From positions 1 through 64,000 of the forward strand of contig NZ_LMOG01000022.1 in NCBI RefSeq assembly GCF_001423495.1: DNA of 64,000 nt, given 5' to 3'. Positions 24,098-34,100 of the stretch are shown one piece after another. Positions within the stretch are counted from its first letter, which is position 1. Each line of letters opens with the position of its first letter. The translations under genes were made by a program, and so were the position numbers. A model generated the notes under the pieces. It saw only the letters and a program-made list of their open reading frames with translations. It was not told the DNA's origin and made no database searches. This stretch comes from Xanthomonas sp. Leaf131 (GTDB lineage: Bacteria; Pseudomonadota; Gammaproteobacteria; Xanthomonadales; Xanthomonadaceae).

Positions 24098-25243
24098 ATG
24101 CTCCGCAATCGTCATAGCCGCACGCGCACCGCCCTTCTCGCTGCTGGTCTCGTCGCGAGCAGTTTCGCTACCACCTGGGCGCCACTCGCTGCAGCTCGCT
24201 CACCCGCTGTGCCGAAACATCAGAACGGCTCCGCCTGGCTTTTGCCCCTCGTGCATCCCCAGAAGCAAGGCACGCTTCCGGTCGTTGTCGTCGTTGCCCA
24301 AGGGGAGACCGTGCTCTCGGACTTCGTCGTGCCGTATGGCGTCCTTTCGCAGTCCGGCGCGGCGAAGGTGATCGCCGTCAACATGACCGACGGTCCGCTG
24401 AAGGCGGGCCCGCTTACCGTGGTACCCGACATGACCGCTGCAGCGTTCGACGCTGCCTACCCTGATGGAGCCGACTATGTGCTGGTGCCGGCAACCGGGG
24501 ACGCCTATGCGGAAGAACTGGTCTGGCTACGCGCGCAGTACGCGCATGGCGCCGCGCTGGTGTCGATCTGTGACGGCGTGGAACTGCTTGCGCAGATCGG
24601 TGTGCTCGACGGTCGTCGCGCCACCGGTCATTGGGCATCGCTGCGCGACCGCAGCACGCATTACCCACGCGTGACCTGGCTTGAAAACCAGCGCTACGTG
24701 GCCGATGGAACCGTTGCTTCAAGCGCTGGCGTCTCCGCCTCGCTGCCGATCAGTCTGGCGCTGGTGGAGCGCATCGCGGGGCCAGAGGTCGCGCGGGCGA
24801 CGGCAGACCGGTTCGGCGTTCAGTCGTGGGACGTCACGCACCGAAGCGACCTGTTCAAGGTGCGACCCGACGACGACGCGGTGCATCACGTCAACATGAG
24901 CGTGGAGCGTGACGACGTGGTGGCGCTGAAAATAGCGGATGGCTAGGATGAAGTGGCACTCTCGCTTCACGCCGAGGCCTGGTCGCGCACGATGCGCAAC
25001 AAGGTCCGCCTGGTGGCGGAGACGTCCGGTCCGGTGCGGATGCGCGGAGGGCTCCGTGTCCAGGCCGAAGCAGCTTCGTCCGTCCTGTCGGACGTGCCCG
25101 TTGCGTTGGCGCAAGCAGCGCCTGCGGGGACGGCGCTGCCGGCCGCCCTCGACGAGATCGCAAAGCGCTACGGCCACGGCACGGCGCGGCTGTCCGCACT
25201 GGGGATGGAATATCCGTGGGGTGATCTCAAGGCGCAGCGATGA
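24098..25243 (+). pseudogene. DJ-1/PfpI (GlxA-like) family gene interrupted by one stop codon
   Basis: The gene starts at ATG 24098 with a signal-like N-terminus (RTALLAAGLVASSFA). It contains a class I glutamine-amidotransferase-like domain with an active-site Cys elbow (VSICDGVELLAQIGVLDGRRATGHW). After DVVALKIADG the frame meets TAG at 24944-24946 and then continues, still in frame, as DEVALSLHAEAWSRTMRNKVRLVAE... to 25243. The continuation appears to be the gene's natural end: a single TGG (Trp) to TAG change would restore one 381-aa protein. Without read-through, the 282-aa product lacks the last ~100 residues. Members of this family include transcription-regulator-like and stress-response proteins; the role is unknown. 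Confidence 0.65.
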
Positions 25244-25321
25244 GTGATCGGTCCGTCCACGGCGCGCCCTGCGGACACTGGCTCGGCTCTGGCGATGCCG
25301 GCGCTCACGGTGGATGGTCTG

Positions 25322-27811
25322 TCAGCGTCGGAGGTGATCGCCATGCCTCGCGCTTGCAGGTGCGGCCGGCACCAGATCCACGACCTGCTCGGTCGCCGCG
25401 TCGACCGCCGCACGCGTGTACAGCAGCGGAAAATAGCGGCCCTGCAGCCACATCGGTGCGAGGTCGCGGTAGTGCGGGCTGGCCGGGTCGCCGGATTGGC
25501 CGGGGTAGTTCATGGCGCGCGAGTTATCCCAGTTGCCCAGGTCGATGATCAGCCGTGCGGAAGGGCCGATGGTCTGGCGGAAAGTGGTGGGGTCGTAGCT
25601 GGATTGATTGGGCGTATACGGGCTGCCGCCCTTGGCGAATGGGCCCACGTCCAGCAGCGCATGATCGGTGCCCACCGCCGCGCTCATGGCATGCGTGACC
25701 TTGTTGGTATGCAGCTTGCCCCACGGCCATTGCGCAGGATCCGGCCCGTGCAGGTCGACCAGCGATTGATAGGCGCTGCGTAGCGACTCCAGCAACAGTT
25801 GATCGCGGCGTGCGGCCGGTGCGGCGCCCAACGCGGCGCCTGGGTGTTCCAGTGCCTCCATCAACACCGCTGCATCGGGCATGCCGAAGGTGGCTGCCTC
25901 GGAGGGGCGCAACACTAGCGTTTTGTAGGCATTGCCGAGATAGCGGCTGAACCACACTTCTTCCAATGCAGCGGCAGCAGAGGTGGCGCTTACCGTGCCA
26001 TCCCAGGGTTTGAGTAAATCAAGCGCCGCAGTGGTGGCGGCATCTTGTGCCTGCAGCGGCTTGACCAGCGCGACCAGGCGCTGCGCCAGCAACGACACCT
26101 GATCGTTCTGCAGTTTTTCCGAATCCTGCAGTGTCACCGTTGGCAGCTGCGACAGCACCTGGGTGATGCGTGCATGCCGCGCGTCGTTGGCCCATTCGAA
26201 ACCGATCTTGCGCTGCGCATACGGGTAATCGGCAGGCAGGTTCATTTCGTTGGAGGTGGTGATGAAGCCGGCCGCGGGATTCTTCGATGACGGCAGCACA
26301 TCGGCGTTCCAGAAACCATTCCACTCGTAGCGGCCGTCGCCAGGCACCGGCAGCAAGCCGTCCGAGCGTGTGCGGCGCGGCGTCATGCCGGCGGTCGCCC
26401 AGCCGATGTTGCCTTTGACGTCCGCGTAGACCTGATTCACCGACGGCGCGCCCCAATGCGCGAGTGCGCCCTTGAATTGCTCGAACGAGCTGCTGCGCAG
26501 GTAGCGCAGCGAGCCGAGATACGGCGCAGCGCCGGGTTGGCTCCACACCGAGCGGATCGCATAGGCGATGTGTTTGTCTGCATCGAGATAGATCACCGGC
26601 CCGTGGCGGGTGAATTGCAGTTGCGCGTCGACCGCTGCGCCATCGCGCACCGCGATGGCGGTGTGTTCGGTGTGCAATGGCTCCCACTTGCCGTTGTACC
26701 AGTAGGACGCGTTGTCGGCCGGATTGAGGCGGTAAACGTATAGATCTTCCTGATCGATGTTGAAGATGGTCAGCCCGAATGCGCTGCGCTGGTTGTGGCC
26801 GATCGCGATACCGGGTGCAGTCGGCTCGCCGGCACCGATGACGTCCAGGCCGGGGCTGCTGAGATGCACGAAATAGCGCAGGCTGGGAACGCTGTAGGCA
26901 CGATGCGGGTCGTCGGCCAGTACCGCATGGCCGGTCGCCGATTTTTGCGGTGCGATGACCCAGTTGTTGCTGCCTTCGGCAAAAGCGTCCTCGCCTGGAC
27001 GCAATGGCGTTGTCTGCGCCTGTGCCACGTGCGTCTCGGCACTGAGCCTGGGGCTTTGCGTCGCCAATTCGTAGACCTTCAACACGTCCTCCGGCAGGCA
27101 AGGATCGAGTCCGTCAGGCACCGTTGTTGTCCAGGCCGGTTGCAGCTTCTGGCGCACTGCATCGACGGCAAGCGAGGCCTTGCACGCGACCTTGGCACGC
27201 GCCACTTCGCTTTTGACGTTACGGCTCAGCCCGGTGGTGCGGATGCGCAACACATCGTCCGGCGCCCATTTTTCCGGGCGGTACGCGAACCTGCGGAGTT
27301 CGTACGGCAGCGCTTGCGGATGCGTGCCCAACCACTCGATGTAGGCGTTGATGCCGGCGACAAACCGCGTCACATCGCGCTGCGCGCCGGGCCCGTAACT
27401 GGTCCACTCCTCGGCCATGCTGCCGCGATACAGAAACAGCCGCGCGGCACGATCCTGCTGCACATACGAAGGCCCGAACGCCGCAGACAGGTGACCGAGC
27501 CCCTTGCGACGCAGCAGATCCAGCTGAAAGAGACGGTCGCGTGCAACGTTGAAGCCCTGCACGAAAAATGCATCGTTGTCGGTGTTGGCATAGATATGCG
27601 CCACGCCCCAGCGATCCACACGGATCTGCGCGGGCTGCTCCAATCCGGCAACCGTCAACGTGGCGTGCGTCGGCGGGGCCGCCGCTGCGCTGTTGAGCAT
27701 CGGCTGGCACAGCGCAAGACACCACAGCGCTGTTCTGCTTATCGAGATCGTGCTCATCAAGATCGGGCTCGTCGCGATCTTGCGTGTCGCGATCTTGCTC
27801 ATCGACATCAT
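25322..27811 (-). CDS. Penicillin acylase-family (Ntn hydrolase) protein
   Basis: An 829-aa precursor from ATG 27811 (AAGG about 10 bases upstream). After a signal peptide (RTALWCLALCQPMLNSAAAA) comes the alpha chain. Autoprocessing releases the beta chain at the catalytic Ser of AEGSNNWVI. DNA repeats of 15 bp cover the start. Members cleave amide bonds, including acyl-homoserine lactones, glutaryl-cephalosporins and phenylacetyl-penicillins, in the periplasm; the substrate is not deducible. A start at the internal ATG (about residue 19, MSTISISRTALW) would give a more canonical signal peptide, so the true start is uncertain. It is divergent from ndvB. Confidence 0.85.
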   Translation of the reverse strand: MMSMSKIATRKIATSPILMSTISISRTALWCLALCQPMLNSAAAAPPTHATLTVAGLEQPAQIRVDRWGVAHIYANTDNDAFFVQGFNVARDRLFQLDLLRRKGLGHLSAAFGPSYVQQDRAARLFLYRGSMAEEWTSYGPGAQRDVTRFVAGINAYIEWLGTHPQALPYELRRFAYRPEKWAPDDVLRIRTTGLSRNVKSEVARAKVACKASLAVDAVRQKLQPAWTTTVPDGLDPCLPEDVLKVYELATQSPRLSAETHVAQAQTTPLRPGEDAFAEGSNNWVIAPQKSATGHAVLADDPHRAYSVPSLRYFVHLSSPGLDVIGAGEPTAPGIAIGHNQRSAFGLTIFNIDQEDLYVYRLNPADNASYWYNGKWEPLHTEHTAIAVRDGAAVDAQLQFTRHGPVIYLDADKHIAYAIRSVWSQPGAAPYLGSLRYLRSSSFEQFKGALAHWGAPSVNQVYADVKGNIGWATAGMTPRRTRSDGLLPVPGDGRYEWNGFWNADVLPSSKNPAAGFITTSNEMNLPADYPYAQRKIGFEWANDARHARITQVLSQLPTVTLQDSEKLQNDQVSLLAQRLVALVKPLQAQDAATTAALDLLKPWDGTVSATSAAAALEEVWFSRYLGNAYKTLVLRPSEAATFGMPDAAVLMEALEHPGAALGAAPAARRDQLLLESLRSAYQSLVDLHGPDPAQWPWGKLHTNKVTHAMSAAVGTDHALLDVGPFAKGGSPYTPNQSSYDPTTFRQTIGPSARLIIDLGNWDNSRAMNYPGQSGDPASPHYRDLAPMWLQGRYFPLLYTRAAVDAATEQVVDLVPAAPASARHGDHLRR

Positions 27812-27815
27812 GCGT
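27741..27815 (-). repeat. Five tandem 15-bp units over the penicillin acylase start
   Basis: Units begin at 27741, 27756, 27771, 27786 and 27801; on the plus strand they read ATCGAGATCGTGCTC, ATCAAGATCGGGCTC, GTCGCGATCTTGCGT, GTCGCGATCTTGCTC, ATCGACATCATGCGT. Each is imperfect. They encode a five-residue period (MSKIA, TRKIA, TSPIL, MSTIS) before the signal peptide. Confidence 0.85.
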
Positions 27816-28189
27816 GGCACACCTTGCCGGTGAAAAGAGCGGTGCTTAGCATCTCGGTTATCCCATAAACAGTCGCGCAGAGTGCGGCATGTGGGGCGTG
27901 GTGCGTCTGGTTGCCGGAGAAGCAGGGGCGCGAGAAACGAATCGTGTCTGCACCGGCCGCGCATCGTCTAGCAGCGATTATCGCCCTCCGTGCACTGGCT
28001 CTTGCACTTCCGTGGAGGGAGGCGCGCGTGCAGTCTTCGATTCCCCGGCGCGGCGCGCGGCGCGCATGAAGCGCGTGTCGCTCCGCCAATAACTGCAACG
28101 CCTCGACGTACTGCCTTCACATGCCTGGCAGACCAAGCGCGCATGATCGTGGGTTCTAGCGGCTCTTATGCTGCACAGGTTCTGTCTCC
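27812..28189. other. Divergent promoter region of penicillin acylase and ndvB (378 bases)
   Basis: No gene is supported. This should hold the divergent promoters. No Clp-like site or strong terminator was noticed. Confidence 0.5.
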
Positions 28190-31100
28190 ATGCCGCCACA
28201 GCGGAAGGCTTCTGCGTTTTCTCTCTGGTGGCAGTCGATTACCCAACCAGCAGCAACCCTGCAACATCCTCCGGTGCGTGATGCCGTGCCGCAGGGCGCC
28301 GCCTTGCTGGGCGACGAGCAGATGGAGATGCTGGGACAGACCTTGGCGCAGGCGCATGTGCTCTACACCGGGCCCACGCGCGAATTGTTGTTGTCGCAAC
28401 TCAAATCCAACGAGCGCTCGCTCGGCATTGCAGCATCGAAGCTGACCGAGATGGCCGCCGATGGCTTGCGCCTGCATCCGGCCGGCGAGTGGTTGCTGGA
28501 CAACTATTATCTGGTGGAAGAACAGATGCGCCTGGCGCGTCAGCATCTTCCGCCCGGCTACAGCCGGCAATTGCCGCGCTTGCGCACGCCAACGGCGATT
28601 GGCCTGCCGCGCGTGTACGAGCTGGGCCTGCAGGTGGTGGCGCATGGCGACGGGCGCGTGGATGCGATCACGCTGAGCCGTTTCATTGCGGCTTATCAGC
28701 AGGTGGCGCCGCTCAAGCTTGGCGAGCTGTGGGCGATTCCGATCATGTTGCGGCTGGCCTTGATCGACAACCTGCGCCGGGTGGCCGACGGCATCATGCA
28801 CGATGGCCGCGATACCAGCCTGGCAGCGCATTGGGCCGTCTTGCTCAATGCCACCGCCGCAGCGCAGCCCAAGGACGTGGTGGTGGTGGTGGCCGACATG
28901 GCGCGCTCAAAGCCGCCGGCCACCGGCGCGTTCGTCGCCGAGCTGACGCGCGGCATCCAGGGCCGCGGCCCGGTGTTGTCGATGGCCAGCGCCTGGGTGG
29001 AACAATGGCTGGCAAGCGAGGGCGACAGCGTCGAAGGCCTGGTGCATGCCGAGAGCCAACGCCAGGCGGCCGAACAGGTGTCGATCAGCAACAGCATCGG
29101 CAGCCTGCGGTTTCTGGATGAAATGGATTGGCGCGAGTTCGTCGAGACCATGAGCGTGGTCGAGCAGACCTTGCGCGAGGATCCGGCCGGCGTGTACGCG
29201 CGCATGGATTTCCAGACCCGCGATGCGTACCGGCATGTGGTGGAACATCTGGCCCAACGCATGGACCGCGACGAGCCGGCAGTGGCGCAGACAGTGCTGC
29301 AATTGGCCGCGCAACCGAGTATCGCTGCGCCGGTGGCCACGCATGTGGGCTATTACCTGGTAGATGCAGGAGTGCCGCTGCTGCGTGCCGCGCTGCGCGA
29401 TACGGCTGCGCCCAACGTGCCGCCACCACCGCGCCAGCGCGCGCGACGCGTTGCGCTGCCGGTGTATCTGTTGCCGATCGCACTGATCGCAGTGCTATGG
29501 ACCGGCATATTGCTGCAGGGCGTGGGTGCACTGCCACCGGCGCTATGGTGGATCACCGCCGGCATCGCGCTATTGGCCGCCAGCGAGTTGGGCATCGCCT
29601 TGGTCAACTGGGTGGCCACGCTGTGGGTACGCCCGCATCCGTTGCCGCGCATGGACCTGAGCCTGGGCATTCCACCCGATTGCCGCACGCTGGTGGTAAT
29701 GCCGAGCATGCTGGCCAGTACCGATGCCATCGATGAGCTGGTCGGCGCACTGGAGGTGCATTATCTGGCCAACCGCGACGAACAGTTGTACTTCGCACTG
29801 CTGACCGATTTTCTCGATGCCGCGCAAGCGCTGTTGCCTGCGGACATGACGCTGGTGGCGCATGCGGCGCAGCACATCGACCGGCTCAACGCGGCCTATG
29901 CCGATGCGCACGGCGATCGCTTCTTCCTGCTGCACCGCGCACGCCAGTGGAACGCCGGCGAGGGCTGCTGGATGGGCGCAGAGCGCAAGCGCGGCAAGCT
30001 GGAAGCGCTCAACCGCCTGCTCTGCGCGGACGATGCACCGCTGCAGGCCGCCCACGAATTCCTACAGGTGCAAGGCGATGTGGCCGCGCTGGTGCAGGTG
30101 CGCTATGTGATCACGCTCGATAGCGACACCCACCTGCCGCGCGATGCGGCACGCGCGCTGGTCGGGGCGATGTCGCATCCGTTGAATGTGCCGCGCATGG
30201 ATGCGGCCGGGCAGATCGTGGAAGCCGGTTACGGCATCCTGCAGCCCGGCCTGGGCACCGGCATGAGCGAAGGCGGCGAATCGCGCTTTGCGCGCATGTT
30301 CGGCATCGAGCCGGGCATCGACCCGTACACCCGCGTGGTCTCGGACGTGTATCAGGATCTGTTTGGCGAAGGCTCCTTCATCGGCAAGGGCATCTATGCC
30401 GTAGCCACTTTCGAGCAGGTGCTGGCCGGCCGCTTCCCCGATAACCGCGTGCTCAGCCATGACCTGCTGGAAGGCTGCTATGTGCGCGCCGGGTTGCTCA
30501 GCGACGTGCGCCTGTACGAGCGCCACCCGCAACGCTACGCCACCGATGCCAAGCGCCGCGCGCGCTGGGTGCGTGGCGACTGGCAACTGCTGCCGTGGCT
30601 GCTGCCGTGGGTGCCCGACCGCGGTGGCCGGCGCGCGCGCAATCCGCTGTCGTGGTTGTCGCGCGGCAAGTTGCTGGACAACCTGCGCCGCAGCCTGGTG
30701 GCACCGGCCGCTTTGGGCCTGTTGCTGATCGGCTGGCTGTGCTCGCCCACCCCGTTGCGCTGGACGCTGTGGCTGCTGGTGTTGTGGCTGCTGCCGGGGC
30801 TGTGTTCGGCGGTGTATGCGCTGGCGCATCCGCCCGAAGGCTTGGGACTGCGCCATCACGCGCGCCAGGTTGGCATAGGGCTGCGTCAGCACCTGCTGCG
30901 CACCGGCGTGGTGCTGGCCTGCCTGCCGTTCGAAGCGGGGCTGCAGCTGGCGGCGATCGCCCGCACGCTGGTGCGGATGTCGATCACCCAGCGCCACCTG
31001 TTGCAGTGGGCGCCGTCCAGCGAAGTGGAGCGCAGCGCGCGTAGCGGCAATGCCGAGCAGCAGCTGATGGCCGGCGCCGCCTGCAGTGCGGCATTGGTGG

Positions 31101-34100
31101 TCGCGGCGGTGGCGTGGTGGTCGCCGCTGGCGTTGTGGGCGGCACTGCCGCTGGGGCTGGCGTGGATGGGCGCGCCCTGGCTGATGGCCTGGCTGGGCGA
31201 ACAACCCGCAGCACCGGTCGCGCAGTTGTCGCAGGAACAACGCGCTTTCCTCGGTGGGTTGTCGCGGCGCACCTGGGCGTTCTTCGAAAGCCATTGCACC
31301 GCGCAGCACCACTGGCTGCCGCCGGACAACGTGCAGGAATACCCGGTCACGGTGGTGGCCAACCGTACCTCGCCGACCAACATCGGGCTGGGCCTGCTGG
31401 CCAATCTGGCCGCCCACGATCTGGGCTACCTGACGGTGGCCGGCGTGATGAGCCGGGTGGCCAATACGCTGACCACGCTGGAAGCGTTGCCGCGCTATCG
31501 CGGCCATTTCTACAACTGGTACGACACCGAAACGCTGGTGCCGTTGTTGCCGCGCTACGTCTCCACCGTCGACAGCGGCAACCTGGCCGGGCATCTGCTG
31601 ACGCTGCGGCAAGGGCTGCTGGCGCTGGTGGATGCGCCGGCGATCTCGATGGCGGTGTTCGACGGGCTGGCCGATACGCTCGGCGTGCTCGCCCTGCAAG
31701 CGCAGCCGCGCAGCGATGCCGCCACCGCCGCACTGAGCGCGATGACGCACAGCGTGCAGGCGATCCGCAACCAGCCCGCACCGAGCCTGCGCCAGGCCGA
31801 GGACGCCCTGCGCCTGTTGCTGGCGCAGAGCCAGTTGATCCTGGCGTCGCTGCCGAGCAGTGGCGAGGACGAAGAACCGTGGCTGCAGCGGCTGGTCAGC
31901 AGTTGCAAGGCGGCCTTGGCCGAATTGGGCCATTGCATACCGGCCCTTGCCAGCACCGAGCCGCACGCAGCAGACCATGCCGGCGATGCGGTCGCCACGC
32001 TGCGGCAGCTCGCCAACAATCCCCATACACCGAGCGTGCAGACCTGGGCGGCCAGACGCGTGCAGGAATTGCAGCGGCTTGCGCATATCGCCGGGCAACT
32101 GGCGGAGATGGACTATGCGTTTCTCTACAGCCGTGCCCAGCAGTTGTTGTCGATCGGCTACAACGTCGACGACCGTCGCCTGGATAGCGGCCATTACGAT
32201 CTGCTGGCCTCCGAGGCGCGCCTGGGCATCTTCGTGGCGATCGCCCAGGGCAAGCTGCCGCAGGACAGCTGGTTCGCGCTCGGGCGCACGCTGACCGACA
32301 CCGGTGCCGAGCCGACGCTGCTGTCGTGGAGCGGCTCGATGTTCGAGTACCTGATGCCCGACCTGGTGATGCCCAGCTACCCGCAGACATTGCTGAGCCG
32401 CTCGATGCGCGGTGCGGTACAGGCGCAGATCCGTTATGGCGCCGCACGCGATGTGCCGTGGGGGGTGTCCGAATCGGGCTACAACACGGTCGATACGCGG
32501 CGCAATTATCAATACCGCGCGTTCGGCGTGCCCGGCCTGGGTCTCAAGCGCGGGCTGGGCCAGGATCTGGTCATCGCCCCCTATGCCAGCGCGATGGCGC
32601 TGATGGTCGAACCGGATGCGGCCTGCCGCAATCTGCAGCAACTGCAGGCGCTGGGATTTGGCGGCCGCTTCGGTCTGTACGAGGCGATCGACTACACCCC
32701 GTCGCGGGTGCCGCGTGGCGAACAACACGCGCTGGTGCGCTCGTTCATGTCGCATCACCAGGGCATGGCGCTGCTGGCGCTGGACCACGTGTTGCGCGAT
32801 GCGCCGATGCAAAAACGCTTTGTCGCCGATCCGCAATTCCAGGCCACGTTGTTGCTGTTGCAGGAGCGCGCACCGCGTGCCGGCGTCTACGTCAAAGGTC
32901 TGGTCGAAGCTGCCGAACGCCCGGTGGCCACCGAAGCGGGCATGGCGTTGCGCATCCATCGCGACCCCAATGTGCCGCAGCCGGCGCTGCAATTGCTCTC
33001 CAACGGGCGTTACCACGGCATGCTGACCTCGGCCGGTGGTGGCTACAGCCGCGCCCGCGACATGGCGGTGACCCGTTGGCGCGAAGACGGCACCCGCGAT
33101 CACTGGGGCACGTTCTGCTATCTGCGCGACGTGGACAGCGGCGCGGTGTGGTCGGCCGCGCATCAGCCGACCTGCGTGCCGGTGGAGCGTTACGAAGCGA
33201 TCTTTTCCGACGCCAAGGCCGAGTTCAAGGGCAGCCACCAGCGTTACGACAGCCATCTGGAAATCGCCATTTCCGCCGAAGACGATGTGGAGCTGCGCCG
33301 GCTGCGCATCCGCAATCGTTCGCGGCAGACGCGGGTGATCGAAATCACCACCTACGCCGAGGTGGTGCTGGCACCGGCGTTGTCCGACGAGATGCATCCG
33401 GCTTTCAGCAATCTGTTCGTGCAGACCGAGATCCTGGCCGACAAGCAGGCAGTGCTGTGCACGCGCCGCCCGCGCGGGCATGACGAAGCGCAGCCGTGGA
33501 TGCTGCATCTGGTGGCGGTGCACGATGCCGATGTGGCGACGATCTCCTACGAGACCGACCGCGCTGCGTTTATCGGGCGCGGACGCAGCACCCGCAATCC
33601 GGTGGCCTTGAGCGAGCACGCCAGCCTGTCCGGCGCCGCCGGCTCGGTGCTGGACCCGATCGTGGCGATCCGCTGCCGCATTTCGCTGGCGCCCGATCAA
33701 CAGGCGCAGGTGGACATGGTCTACGGCGTCGGTACCCAACGCGAGGCCTGCACCGCGTTGATCGACAAATACCGCGACCGCCGTCTGGCCGACCGCGTGT
33801 TCGATCTGGCGCTGACCCAGAGCCAGGTCACGCGCCGGCAGATCAATGCCTCGCTGGAAGACGCGATGCTCTACGAGCGGCTGGCCGCCCGCGTGCTGTT
33901 CGTCGACCCGCAACTGCGCGCCGACAACGAGGTGCTGCTGCACAACCATCGCGGCCAATCGGCGTTGTGGAGTCACGCCATCTCCGGCGATCTGCCGATC
34001 GTGCTGTTGCGCATCACCGACCCGGACAATCTGGATCTGGTACGTCAGTTGGTGCAGGCGCACGCGTACTGGCGCCTGAAAGGCCTGCGCGCGGATCTGG

